Shown: positions 8,606 through 17,340, numbered from the stretch's first letter. The stretch is DNA of 64,000 bases from Pinibacter aurantiacus (GCF_019130065.1 NZ_JAHSPG010000002.1:62001-126000), one strand, 5' to 3'. Numbers and translations: made by a program. The notes: generated by a model not told the origin, from the sequence alone.

Positions 8606-10121
8606 CCTGCGCAAGAAAATCTTCCCATTCCTTTAGCATCTTCCCTTTTAGTACACGGGGGAATTTATGCTGACCGCCTTCCTTACCCTTCATTTTCATA
8701 AACGACATGAAAGCAGACTCCGGCAAAACTTTTACAGTGACTTCTTTCAGGGCACTTAATCTTTCTGTAGCGTAGTCGTCGTTGATATCTTTCAGAACGG
8801 CATCAATTTTTTCAGCGAGCACCTGCGGATCCGCTTTGTCGTTGCAGGCAACGTACCAGTTGTGTGCGAACATGTTTCCGTGCGGAACACCGGCAACCGT
8901 AAATTCAGGAATGCAAATGTTTAAATCTTCACCCGCCACCTGAATGGCTTTGGTCATGTTTTCCACACTCAAGTGTTCTCCTACAAGACTCAGGAAGTGT
9001 TTGGTACGGCCGGTGATCACGATTTCGCAGTTCGCTTTGTTTACAAAACGGATGGTGTCACCTATCAAATAACGCCATGCTCCCGCGCTGGTACTTAATA
9101 ATATTGCGTAATCCCTGCCCTCTTCCACTTCGTGGATCATCATCACTTCTGGCTTTTCGATCATATTTCCTTCTCCGTCAAAGTTCACATCGTCAAACGG
9201 AACAAACTCCATAAAAATATGTTCGTTGGTGACCAACTTCATTCCTTTGGCACCCGGCCCATCCTGGTAGGCAATGAAACCTTCGGAGGCGAGGTATGTT
9301 TCCACGTAAGAAATAGGTCTGCCCAATAATTTCTCAAATCCTTTTTTATATGGTTCAAACGAAACGCCGCCGTGCAGGAAGAAAGAAAGGTTTGGCCAAA
9401 TATCATGGATCGTTTTCAGCTGATAACGTTCGATGATCTTTTCAATACACATCTGTATCCATGCCGGAACGCCGGTTAAATAACCGATATCCCAGTTTGG
9501 CGCCTGCTCTACGATCTCCTCAAGTTTCTTGTTCCAGTCTTTTTGTTTGGCAATTTTTTTACCCGGTTTGTAGAAGGGTGTGAACCAGAAAGGCATACGT
9601 TTCGCCGTAATACCGCTAAGGTCACCGGCAAAATAACCCGTTCCTTTTTGCAGATCTGTGGTTCCACCAAGCAATAACCCTGCTTTACCAATGGCCTTCA
9701 CCGGGATTTCTTCATAATTACGCAAAGAAATCACCAGTTTGATCATGGTGTTCAGGTTACCACGTAAAAGATCAGGGGTAATAGGTATATACTTGCTGGC
9801 AGCCTCTGAAGTACCGGAAGATAAAGCGTAATACTTTATTTTTCCCGGCCAGCAAATGTCAGATTTGCCTTCCAGTGTCTTGTGCCAGTATTCGTTATAT
9901 ATTTTATTGTAATTGTATGTAGGAACAATTTCCTGGAATTTTTTACCCAGGTGACGACTCAGTAAGATTTCATCAAAACGGTATTGCTGACCAAATTCTG
10001 TGAAACGGGCCTTCTTCAAAAGTTTCTTTAACACACGGAGCTGCTCTCTCCTGGGAGACTTGCGCGGCAAATTGAGCGCTTTGGATACTGATTTAGGGAG
10101 AGAAATGTCGATCAATGCCAT
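8592..10121 (-). CDS. GH3 auxin-responsive promoter family protein (acyl-adenylating enzyme)
   Basis: A 509-residue bacterial member of the GH3 family, part of the ANL adenylating superfamily. In plants these enzymes conjugate jasmonate or auxin to amino acids; the role in Bacteroidota is not established. The phosphate-binding motif YYALSSGTSE sits near residue 100, and the C-terminal domain hinge (IVITGRTKHFLSLVGEHLSVE) is intact, so the protein looks functional. The final residues Thr-Asp-Gly and the stop come from a family D palindrome. A TAnnTTTG element lies 27 nt upstream of the start. No biosynthetic neighbours reveal the substrate. Confidence 0.85.
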   Translation of the reverse strand: MALIDISLPKSVSKALNLPRKSPRREQLRVLKKLLKKARFTEFGQQYRFDEILLSRHLGKKFQEIVPTYNYNKIYNEYWHKTLEGKSDICWPGKIKYYALSSGTSEAASKYIPITPDLLRGNLNTMIKLVISLRNYEEIPVKAIGKAGLLLGGTTDLQKGTGYFAGDLSGITAKRMPFWFTPFYKPGKKIAKQKDWNKKLEEIVEQAPNWDIGYLTGVPAWIQMCIEKIIERYQLKTIHDIWPNLSFFLHGGVSFEPYKKGFEKLLGRPISYVETYLASEGFIAYQDGPGAKGMKLVTNEHIFMEFVPFDDVNFDGEGNMIEKPEVMMIHEVEEGRDYAILLSTSAGAWRYLIGDTIRFVNKANCEIVITGRTKHFLSLVGEHLSVENMTKAIQVAGEDLNICIPEFTVAGVPHGNMFAHNWYVACNDKADPQVLAEKIDAVLKDINDDYATERLSALKEVTVKVLPESAFMSFMKMKGKEGGQHKFPRVLKGKMLKEWEDFLAQGTDG

Positions 10122-10148
10122 TGAACAAGCAATTCATTTGATGAAATT

Positions 10149-10156
10149 CAAAATTA
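10149..10156 (-). promoter_or_regulatory. Putative -7 promoter element of the GH3-like gene
   Basis: TAATTTTG on the minus strand, matching TAnnTTTG, 27 nt before the ATG. I do not see a clear -33 TTG at the expected distance. Confidence 0.4.
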
Positions 10157-10339
10157 CGATTTGGAACCAAAAGTAAATTATAAATATTTATTGGTTTTTG
10201 GCGTATGGCGTTGAAAAATATTAGAACATTTTTAAGCAAAACCCGCGGCAGATGGATATTTTCCAAAAGACATGGTTGAGTGTTGATTGCTGTCTTCGGG
10301 AGAGGAAATATGCTTCGACGTTATGTAAACTTAACAATT

Positions 10340-10431
10340 CACCACTAAGACACACTAAGTTTCACTAAGGGGTTTCAGATAAGCGGCCACTCTTAGTGAA
10401 GCTTAGTGTTTTCTTCGTGCCTTAGTGTTAA
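10340..10431. repeat. Family A palindrome
   Basis: CACCACTAAGACACACTAAG arm and inverted CTTAGTG arm with a GC-richer loop. It sits in a 320-bp gap between the GH3-like gene and the glycosyltransferase; the rest of that gap shows nothing further apart from the promoter element. Confidence 0.8.
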
Positions 10432-10441
10432 ACCGAAGAGA

Positions 10442-11650
10442 TCAAACCGTGGCGTGCAGCACATCACCGTTCGCAGCTTTTGAATCACTGCACACAATAC
10501 TGCTGCTGCCGGACGAATGTATTTTAACTGCAACGCCGGACGGCACCTGTTGCAAAAAAGTAATCACGTCTTTATAAGCAACACCGGTTGAACTCGCAGC
10601 GATAATTATTTCGTCGTACAACGAATACTCAAAATTGTTATCGAGAGAATCAAGATTTTCGAAAGTGATTTTCCGCTCGGGCGTTTTATAGCTTGAAAGA
10701 ATGGATACAATATTTTCTTCATCATGCTTACTTGCAACAATCAGCGTTTGCAATTTTGTTTTAGGCCTTGGTTTTACAACACTTGCCACAGACCGTTTTA
10801 CAAAAGATAAAACGCCGCTCAATAGAATAGCCACTTTAATAAAAGCGATGTACCACCATGATGAAGCTGTATTAAAATGCTTATGCACAAAAATGTTCAT
10901 TGCCTGGTAAAATATTCTAACGTACCGCGCACTGTTTTGATTCGTGCTTTCGCCCTTGAAATGAATAATGGTGCTATCTGCGAAATAGAAATTTTTATAT
11001 CCCGCTTTTTGAATACGGTAGCTAAGGTCAATGTCTTCGCCATACATAAAGAAGGCTTCATCAAAACCTCCTGTTTTATCCAAAACCTCTTTTTTCACAA
11101 GCATGTACGCGCCTGACAAAACATCAATTTCATTACTCTCATGTTCGCTCAAGTGACCGGCATAGTAAGTAGCAATTTTTTTCGAAGAAGGAAACAAATG
11201 GATAAGTCCGCTTAATTTATAAAACGAAGCAGCCGGTGAGGGAAATCCGCGTTTTGACTCCGGCAAAAAATTTCCTGAACCATCTATCATGCGAATGCCC
11301 AAAGCTCCGCCACCAGACTGGCTTTCCAGGAAATGAACACTTTTGTATAAAGCATCCTCGCTCAAGATTGTGTCGGGATTCAAAAACAAAATGTATTTGC
11401 CCCGGGCAAAAGACAAGGCCCTGTTGTTTGCCTTGGCAAAGCCAAGATTTTCGCCATGCCAAATGAATTGAACGCCCTGAAATTTGTTGAGGAAAAATGC
11501 CCTGCTGCCATCGCTGCTTGCATTGTCAAACACGATCACTTCGGCATCTGCCGGTGAGGGCAGGTTATCAATCGCCTTTAGCAATGAATACAGGCATTGC
11601 TCGAGGAAGAACTTTACGTTGTAATTAACGATGATAACGGATAAGTGCAT
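10442..11650 (-). CDS. Family 2 glycosyltransferase
   Basis: A 402-residue GT-A fold enzyme, probably acting on a cell-surface polysaccharide or O-antigen precursor at the inner membrane. Visible: the N-terminal LSVIIVNYNVKFFLEQCLYS nucleotide-binding strand, VFDNASSDGS, the acceptor-site LFLNPDTIL (DxD equivalent) and MYGEDIDLSYRIQKAG. It resembles rhamnosyltransferase-like members. After the catalytic domain come a membrane-associated segment (WYIAFIKVAILLSGVLSF, about residues 268-285) and a C-terminal region of about 100 residues that I cannot assign. Transcribed divergently from the inositol-phosphatase-like gene. Confidence 0.85.
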   Translation of the reverse strand: MHLSVIIVNYNVKFFLEQCLYSLLKAIDNLPSPADAEVIVFDNASSDGSRAFFLNKFQGVQFIWHGENLGFAKANNRALSFARGKYILFLNPDTILSEDALYKSVHFLESQSGGGALGIRMIDGSGNFLPESKRGFPSPAASFYKLSGLIHLFPSSKKIATYYAGHLSEHESNEIDVLSGAYMLVKKEVLDKTGGFDEAFFMYGEDIDLSYRIQKAGYKNFYFADSTIIHFKGESTNQNSARYVRIFYQAMNIFVHKHFNTASSWWYIAFIKVAILLSGVLSFVKRSVASVVKPRPKTKLQTLIVASKHDEENIVSILSSYKTPERKITFENLDSLDNNFEYSLYDEIIIAASSTGVAYKDVITFLQQVPSGVAVKIHSSGSSSIVCSDSKAANGDVLHATV

Positions 11651-11654
11651 GAAC

Positions 11655-11662
11655 CAAATATA
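11655..11662 (-). promoter_or_regulatory. Putative -7 element, glycosyltransferase (leaderless layout)
   Basis: TATATTTG on the minus strand ends 4 nt before the ATG at 11650, so the predicted transcription start would fall on or beside the start codon. Confidence 0.45.
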
Positions 11663-11798
11663 GAATAATTGAATTATTGATTTATTGAATTATTGAAGAG
11701 CTGTGATAGTTCAGTTATGCACTCGTCGTGAAGAACCTCTGAATTAAGCGGATTGTTTGCCTGTCAATTATTCAATAAATCAATTATTCAGTTATTTG
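11661..11798. repeat. Family B palindrome between divergent genes
   Basis: Arms of GAATTATTGATTTATTG and the inverse CAATAAATCAATTATTC with a long loop of about 70 bp. It separates the two divergent leaderless-type promoters at 11655 and 11805. Confidence 0.75.
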
Positions 11799-11804
11799 TC
11801 TTGC

Positions 11805-11812
11805 TATCTTTG
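11805..11812 (+). promoter_or_regulatory. Putative -7 element, inositol-phosphatase-like gene (leaderless layout)
   Basis: TATCTTTG followed by CCGC and ATG at 11817. This argues for the start at 11817 and against the longer frame from 11757, which would translate the palindrome. Confidence 0.45.
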
Positions 11813-11816
11813 CCGC

Positions 11817-12596
11817 ATGATAAAACAAACACTACTCGACGCTACAAATGCAGGCGCTGCGGAGTTAAAGCGCTTTTTCAACAGAAAAAACCTGGTTGTT
11901 TCCAATAAGGAAGGAGTTAACAATTTGGTTACAGAAGCGGATCATGCCGCTGAAAAAGCGATCATAGAAGTTATCAGAAAAAATTTTCCCGGACATTTTA
12001 TTTTGAGCGAGGAATCAGGAGAAATTGTCCAGGATTCAGAATATAAATGGATCATTGATCCGATAGATGGCACCATCAATTTTGCAAACGGATTACCGCT
12101 TTGCTGCGTGAGCATTGGTGTTGAAAAAGGTGGCCAAATGATAATGGGTGCGGTTTACAATCCTATTATGAACGAGTTTTTCTTTGCCGAAAAAGGTAAA
12201 GGTGCGTTCTTAAACGACACGCAGATTTTTGTAAGCGAGCAAAGCGAAGTAGAGAAAGCTTGTTTGGTTACCGGGTTTCCTTACACGTACCTCGACTCGC
12301 CAAATGGCCCGTTGCAGTGTTTTGAAAGATTCATCAGAAAAGGCATCGCTGTTCGCCGCCTGGGTTCTGCTGCCATCGATCTTTGCTGGGTGGCCGCAGG
12401 TCGCTTCGATGGTTTTTATGAACACAAACTGAATGCGTGGGACAGCGCCGCGGGATTTTTAATGGTAGAAGAAGCGGGTGGAAAAGTAACTGATTTCAAA
12501 GGCGATTATTATTCTCCATATCAACCAAATATTTTGGCTACGAATGGTGTGATACACGAAGAGCTGAAGGCTTGGGTGAATGGTGAGAAGAGCTAA
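11817..12596 (+). CDS. Inositol monophosphatase family protein
   Basis: Mg2+-dependent phosphatase of the IMPase/SuhB/CysQ superfamily, 259 residues. The metal-binding motifs appear in order: SEESGE (Glu), WIIDPIDGTINFANG (DPIDGT) and the C-terminal AWDSAAGFLMVEEAGG (WDxAAG). The strict motif set indicates an active enzyme; whether it prefers inositol-1-phosphate, another sugar phosphate or 3'-phosphoadenosine phosphate is not decidable by eye. It is followed at once by a family A palindrome and the GxxExxY gene. Confidence 0.9.
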   Translation: MIKQTLLDATNAGAAELKRFFNRKNLVVSNKEGVNNLVTEADHAAEKAIIEVIRKNFPGHFILSEESGEIVQDSEYKWIIDPIDGTINFANGLPLCCVSIGVEKGGQMIMGAVYNPIMNEFFFAEKGKGAFLNDTQIFVSEQSEVEKACLVTGFPYTYLDSPNGPLQCFERFIRKGIAVRRLGSAAIDLCWVAAGRFDGFYEHKLNAWDSAAGFLMVEEAGGKVTDFKGDYYSPYQPNILATNGVIHEELKAWVNGEKS

Positions 12597-12604
12597 GACC
12601 CTGA

Positions 12605-12706
12605 TTTACCACTAAGGCACTAAGGACACTAAGCCTCACTAAGAGACGCTGATTGTCGGGAATTCCTTAGTGGAACTTAGTGACCTTAGTGCCTTAGTGG
12701 TGAAAA
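12605..12706. repeat. Family A palindrome
   Basis: TTACCACTAAGGCACTAAGG arm and inverted CCTTAGTGCCTTAGTGG arm around a 25-bp loop. Starts 8 bp after the preceding TAA stop and ends about 40 bp before the GxxExxY start. Confidence 0.88.
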
Positions 12707-12743
12707 AACTGACCAACTATTTACCTCTTAAAAACAAAGAGGT

Positions 12744-13154
12744 ATGATCACACAGAAATACATAAACGACGTTAGCTACGCGATAGTTAGCTGCGCAATA
12801 GAAGTTCATAATCATTTGGGCCCGGGCTTATTAGAATCTGTATATAAAACCTGCATGATTGACGAGTTGAGGCGGTTTGATTTTAATGTAAAAACAGAAG
12901 TCTGGGTTCCGATAAGATATAAGGAAAAAGTGTTGGAGTCGTCTTTAAAACTGGATTTGCTTATAAATGATATAGTGATCGTTGAATTAAAAGCCACGGA
13001 AGCAATAATCCCAGTATACAAGGCCCAACTTTTATCTTATTTAAAACTAGCCAACAAACCCAAAGGATTGCTTATTAATTTTCATTGTGATAATATTACA
13101 AAACAACTCGTACCACTGGTAACAAAAGAATTTGCCGAACTTCCAAAATACTGA
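12744..13154 (+). CDS. GxxExxY protein (PD-(D/E)XK nuclease-like)
   Basis: A 136-residue member of the GxxExxY family, named for the motif seen here as GLLESVY within HNHLGPGLLESVYKTCM. Downstream is the conserved LKLDLLINDIVIVELKA, whose D...ExK spacing matches a PD-(D/E)XK nuclease-like core. The biological role of the family is unknown; members are scattered through Bacteroidota genomes as single genes. No partner gene is obvious. The ATG is preceded by an AAAACAAAGAGGT stretch that is a plausible ribosome-binding site. Flanked upstream by a family A palindrome. Confidence 0.85.
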   Translation: MITQKYINDVSYAIVSCAIEVHNHLGPGLLESVYKTCMIDELRRFDFNVKTEVWVPIRYKEKVLESSLKLDLLINDIVIVELKATEAIIPVYKAQLLSYLKLANKPKGLLINFHCDNITKQLVPLVTKEFAELPKY

Positions 13155-13200
13155 AAGAACTTTGCGAGGTTGCCGATGGTAAAACAATAAAATAAAACAG

Positions 13201-14229
13201 ATGTCAGAACGCACAGAAATATCAACACTCGGAGAATTCGGTCTTATCGACCATCTCACAAAGAATATAGAACTGCAGAATGTTTCAAGCATTGTAGGCG
13301 TTGGCGATGATGCCGCGGTGATCGATCATTTTGGAAAGCAAACAGTCGTTACCACCGACATGCTTGTGGAAGGCGTACATTTCGATTTAATGTACACGCC
13401 GCTGCGGCACTTAGGCTATAAAAGCATAGTGGTGAATTTGAGCGACATCTACGCCATGAATGCGACGCCAACACAGGTGACCATCAGCATAGCGCTCAGC
13501 AACAAATTCAGCGTGGAAGCGTTGGATGAATTTTACGAAGGCGTATATGCTGCCTGCGCCAAATACGGCGTGGACCTGATTGGCGGCGACACGACAAGCT
13601 CACAAAAAGGCTTCGTAATATCTGTAACAGCGCTAGGCGAAATTTCACCGGGCAAGTATGTAAAAAGAAGCACGGCTCAACAAGGAGACCTGCTTTGTGT
13701 GAGCGGCGACTTAGGTGCTGCCTTCCTGGGACTAACTTTTCTGGAAAGAGAAAAGAAGATCTTTCTCGAAAACCCACAAGTGCAACCGGATCTTGAGGGA
13801 GAAAAATATGTAATAGGGAGAATATTAAAACCAGAAGCAAGAAAAGACATCGTAGAGTTTTTTGAAAAATCCGCTTTACAACCCACCGCCATGATGGACG
13901 TAAGCGATGGATTGAGCTCTGAAATATTGCACATATGCAAGCAAAGCAATTTGGGTTGCGTATTGTATGAAGACAAAATTCCCATACACGAAGACACAAA
14001 AAACGCGGCCTTCAAATTTCAACTAGATCCAACTGCATGTGCCCTCAGTGGCGGCGAAGATTATGAATTGGTATTTACTATTGCGCAGGCAGATTATGAA
14101 AAGCTGGTGCTTAACGAACAGATCAGCGTGATAGGCTACATGACCGAACCGGAAAAAGGCAAAAAGATCATCACCAAAGGCGGCAATACATTTGATATTA
14201 CAGCACAGGGCTGGAACGCATTCTCGTAG
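13201..14229 (+). CDS. thiL: Thiamine-monophosphate kinase
   Basis: Phosphorylates thiamine monophosphate to thiamine diphosphate, the last step of cofactor synthesis, in the cytoplasm. 342 residues, PurM-like ATPase fold. Motifs: the N-terminal GVGDDAAVID, TTDMLVEGVHFDL, NLSDIYAMNATPT, LIGGDTTSS, MMDVSDGL and ALSGGEDYELVF. No other thiamine genes are adjacent. The stop TAG is the first part of a GTAGGGGCGAA palindrome. Starts 46 bp after the GxxExxY stop. Confidence 0.95.
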   Translation: MSERTEISTLGEFGLIDHLTKNIELQNVSSIVGVGDDAAVIDHFGKQTVVTTDMLVEGVHFDLMYTPLRHLGYKSIVVNLSDIYAMNATPTQVTISIALSNKFSVEALDEFYEGVYAACAKYGVDLIGGDTTSSQKGFVISVTALGEISPGKYVKRSTAQQGDLLCVSGDLGAAFLGLTFLEREKKIFLENPQVQPDLEGEKYVIGRILKPEARKDIVEFFEKSALQPTAMMDVSDGLSSEILHICKQSNLGCVLYEDKIPIHEDTKNAAFKFQLDPTACALSGGEDYELVFTIAQADYEKLVLNEQISVIGYMTEPEKGKKIITKGGNTFDITAQGWNAFS

Positions 14230-14251
14230 GGGCGAATAGCATTCGCCCTTG
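14226..14251. repeat. GTAGGGGCGAA hairpin at the thiL stop
   Basis: GTAGGGGCGAA, a short loop, then ATTCGCCCTTG. It carries the thiL stop codon and looks like a relative of the GTAGAGAC elements. Confidence 0.6.
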
Positions 14252-14256
14252 TTTGT

Positions 14257-14324
14257 TTGCCACAGAGAACACAGAAGAACAGAGAAAAAAATCCACTCTG
14301 TTCCTCTGTGTCCTCTGTGGCAAA
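14257..14324. repeat. Family K palindrome
   Basis: TTGCCACAGAGAACACAGAAG arm (CACAGAG units) with the inverted CTCTGTGTCCTCTGTGGCAA arm and an 11-bp loop, between thiL and the S41 peptidase. Confidence 0.85.
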
Positions 14325-14400
14325 ACTTAAACAGTAGCACAAACCACTTTTACGTATTTTACACAACCAAATAATTACTAAAACCGGGCTGTACACCAAT

Positions 14401-15915
14401 ATGAAAATGGCGAAGCAGAAAAAAAATATTTATACGTTCAGTGTTTTTGTGGCAGCAATGTTGATGATTATTGGTTGTGCATCTTCCAGGAAGAAATTCA
14501 ATCCCGATAAAAAATATTCTCCACAGCAATTAAGAAGTGATTACTCGTTGTTCAGGAAAATTTTGGAAGAATCTCACCCCGGGCTTTACTGGTATACTTC
14601 TAAAGATTCGATGAACCGCTATTTCGATAGTGGCTATGCCCGGATAACAGATTCGATGACGGAACCACAGTTCAGGGCATTATTAAGCTACGTAATTGCC
14701 AAGATCAATTGTGGCCACACCACCACCAAAAATTCAAAAGCATTCAACAGATATCTTGATACAGTAAGACTTCCATTGTTTCCCCTGGGCGTTAAATTTC
14801 TAAAAGACACGGCTGTTATAACTGCCAACATCAATGGCAGAGATTCCATCTTAAGACCGGGAATGGTTATCAATAGCATCAACAATATGCCTATAACTAC
14901 CGTTCGCGATAGCCTCATGCAGTATGTTTCTGCAGATGGATACAACAGCACACACAAGCGCCAGTCGATAAGCAACGGCTTTGCATTTGGTGCTTACTAT
15001 AAAACAGCGTTCGGACAAACATCGAACTTTTCAATAGGCTTTACGGACAACGCAAATAATGCCAGGGTTTCATCTGTGAAATTGTACAAGGCAGGAAGAG
15101 ATTCCACTTTTAAAAGACAAATGGCTTTTACACCAAAGCCATCAAGAAAAGAAAGACGCAGACTCGATCTGAGCAACGAAAGAGTGCTGACTATAGATAC
15201 CGCACATCAAACCGCTTTTTTGGAGATCAATACTTTTTCTGCAGGCAACAGGCTAAAACATTTCATAAAGAAAAGTTTTAGAGAAATGAAACACAACGGA
15301 GTAAAACACCTGGTTATAGATGTTAGAAACAATGGCGGAGGAGACGTCTCCAATTCAACCCTACTCACCAAATTCATCATTGATAAAAAATTCAAACTCG
15401 CTGATTCGTTATATGCTGTGAAAAAGATCAGCACCTATGGCCGGTACATTAGCAACAGTTTCATAGTATGGCCGTTCATGACTTTTACCACGAGAAAAAG
15501 AAAAGACGGGCTGTATCATTTTGGTTTTTATGAGCGCCATTATTTCAAACCACACAAGCACAATCACTTCTACGGCGATGTGTATATATTAACAGGCGGA
15601 AATTCTTTCTCAGCCACCACCCTGTTTGCGGGCGCCATAAAGTCTCAAAAAAATGTGTTGATAGTAGGCGAAGAAACTGGTGGCGGTCAGTATGGCAATT
15701 GTGCATGGTTTATTCCCGACGTTACTTTACCCAATACAAAGGTTCGTTTTCGACTGCCGAAATTCAGACTCGTAATTGATAATAACATAGTGAAGAATGG
15801 GCACGGTGTAATGCCGGATGTGGAAGTGGTTCCCACGACAACTTCGATCGGAAAGGGCGAAGATTTGAAAATGGCGAAGGCGCTGGAATTAATAAAAAGC
15901 GTACAGACGCATTGA
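14401..15915 (+). CDS. S41 family peptidase, lipoprotein
   Basis: A 504-residue serine peptidase of the tail-specific/tricorn-like class. The lipobox MIIGC (Cys26) predicts a lipid-anchored envelope protein. An N-terminal helical part (about 35-130) precedes a PDZ-like segment containing LRPGMVINSINNMPITT, then the catalytic domain with VIDVRNNGGG (306-314), the nucleophile region GGNSFSATTLFAGA (Ser402 the likely nucleophile) and VGEETGG (422-428), where a Glu stands in place of the classical Lys-containing stretch. Likely degrades or trims envelope proteins; the substrate is unknown. The last codons and stop (GTA CAG ACG CAT TGA) lie in a family E palindrome. Confidence 0.85.
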   Translation: MKMAKQKKNIYTFSVFVAAMLMIIGCASSRKKFNPDKKYSPQQLRSDYSLFRKILEESHPGLYWYTSKDSMNRYFDSGYARITDSMTEPQFRALLSYVIAKINCGHTTTKNSKAFNRYLDTVRLPLFPLGVKFLKDTAVITANINGRDSILRPGMVINSINNMPITTVRDSLMQYVSADGYNSTHKRQSISNGFAFGAYYKTAFGQTSNFSIGFTDNANNARVSSVKLYKAGRDSTFKRQMAFTPKPSRKERRRLDLSNERVLTIDTAHQTAFLEINTFSAGNRLKHFIKKSFREMKHNGVKHLVIDVRNNGGGDVSNSTLLTKFIIDKKFKLADSLYAVKKISTYGRYISNSFIVWPFMTFTTRKRKDGLYHFGFYERHYFKPHKHNHFYGDVYILTGGNSFSATTLFAGAIKSQKNVLIVGEETGGGQYGNCAWFIPDVTLPNTKVRFRLPKFRLVIDNNIVKNGHGVMPDVEVVPTTTSIGKGEDLKMAKALELIKSVQTH

Positions 15916-15990
15916 ATGCGTCTCTCTTGCGCCCCAACGTTTTTCGAACCTTGTTTTGGTGTGACAGAGACGCATTCAATGCGTCTCTAC
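15901..15990. repeat. Family E double palindrome (GTA[C/G]AGAC flanks)
   Basis: Two units with core GCATTGAATGC / GCATTCAATGC, flanked by GTACAGAC or AGAGAC and GTCTCT(AC). It encodes the last residues of the S41 peptidase and lies between convergent genes. Confidence 0.85.
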
Positions 15991-15997
15991 AAAAAAA

Positions 15998-16034
15998 CCG
16001 TGTAAATCAGTTTAATCAGCGTCATCAGTGTGCC
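15998..16034. repeat. Family I half element
   Basis: Only the right arm of the I family is present (CCGTGTAAATCAGTTTAATC then GCGTCATCAGTGTGCC), with no matching left arm nearby. Confidence 0.6.
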
Positions 16035-16036
16035 AA

Positions 16037-17239
16037 TTACCGTATACTGGAAACTTTGAATGTAATTTCTTTCAAACCTTCATTTTCCCTGGCGATAATT
16101 AAACGCACCCTTTGATTTGGCGCCTGCAACAATCCTTTGTAGATCTGCACATTTCTGCTGGTGTTTTCATTGATCGCAACAATCACATCGCCCTCGCGAA
16201 AACCAGCCGCCGCTGCCGGTGAGCCTTTCATGATATCGGTGATTACCACCTGCCCTTCGATGTAGTAAATGCTCAAACCAGAATAAGCATAATCAAACGG
16301 CTCCCGGAAATGCGAATTCGGCATCAGGTATATTTCTCTTTTCTCGTAATTGAGGATTACGTTAAATCGCCTTAGCAGATCATTGCCAATTAAACCACCT
16401 AAGTATGGATAAGAAGTAACGTTGTAGTCATCTTCAAAAATGTAGGCCGGCACTTTTCTGAATTTGTATGGCCCCAGCTTGAAAGATTTTAAAGTTGTCA
16501 GTCGCATTTTCGTTTTACCGCCAAGCCCCTCCGCTTCCGTTTCTACAATTTTTTTCTTTGCACTAAACTTCAAACTGTCATCCGCAAAATCTTCTGAAAA
16601 CAATAAGCATAAGCCTGCGCCGGAGTCAAAATAAAATCTTGCATTCAGGTTGCGCTGCTCTTCTACCGACCCTTCCTGGATTGGAATATTCAGTATGCCA
16701 GGTTTAAGCAAATGACCCCCTCTCGGATATTTTAAAAAGCCTTTACTGTAAACGTGCATGATGAGGCTGTCGTAATCAATTTTTATAATGTACCTGTTGA
16801 AAAAACTAAAACCAATAATACCATCAATTGTTTCGCCGTATACGCTTGTTAAAATATCATAGTCATTAATGTGAAAATTGAGGCTGTCGACCGATAAACC
16901 CGGAAGTTTGAGAGAGTGATTATTGGCAAAGCGAACGGGTTTAATGCCAGCAATACCCCTTACCGTTTTGTTGGAAGCTTCGGAACCTATTTTATATCTT
17001 TCGACGGTAGAAGAATCGAGAGAAATGCCGCTGCTTCCGGTATCAAGAATAAAGTGAAGCGTATCCGGAATATCATCGAGGCGGGCATAGACAATAATAA
17101 CACCACCGTTATATTGTTTAATCGGGAAGCTGGTAAGCAGTTTTGCCGGAGCCTGCAAAATTTCCTGTCCTTTCGCAAGGGAAACAGATAAGAGCATTGT
17201 CAGCAAAACAATCGTAAGCGAAAAATTATTTCGTCGCAA
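16037..17239 (-). CDS. Aspartic protease (pepsin/retropepsin-like) with C-terminal PDZ domain
   Basis: A 400-residue exported protein with signal peptide (SLTIVLLTMLLSVSLAKGQ). Two catalytic-like D[ST]G motifs occur in one chain: LDTGSSG (Asp66) and FDSGAG (Asp205), each followed by hydrophobic strands (IDGIIGFSFFNRY; YLGGLIGNDLL), so the chain appears to carry both lobes of an aspartic protease. A PDZ domain occupies about residues 300-395 (VVITDIMKGSPAAAAGFREGD). Probably a periplasmic or surface protease; whether both lobes are active is unknown. Convergent with the S41 peptidase gene. Confidence 0.85.
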   Translation of the reverse strand: MRRNNFSLTIVLLTMLLSVSLAKGQEILQAPAKLLTSFPIKQYNGGVIIVYARLDDIPDTLHFILDTGSSGISLDSSTVERYKIGSEASNKTVRGIAGIKPVRFANNHSLKLPGLSVDSLNFHINDYDILTSVYGETIDGIIGFSFFNRYIIKIDYDSLIMHVYSKGFLKYPRGGHLLKPGILNIPIQEGSVEEQRNLNARFYFDSGAGLCLLFSEDFADDSLKFSAKKKIVETEAEGLGGKTKMRLTTLKSFKLGPYKFRKVPAYIFEDDYNVTSYPYLGGLIGNDLLRRFNVILNYEKREIYLMPNSHFREPFDYAYSGLSIYYIEGQVVITDIMKGSPAAAAGFREGDVIVAINENTSRNVQIYKGLLQAPNQRVRLIIARENEGLKEITFKVSSIR

Positions 17240-17340
17240 TCTTTTTTATCGTTAAAGGTGAAGCGGGTGTTGTCTGTTTAAATATAATATTTTTTGTCTA
17301 TGAAGTTGCGGGATGGTGGGGATTTTATTTGAACGGCATA

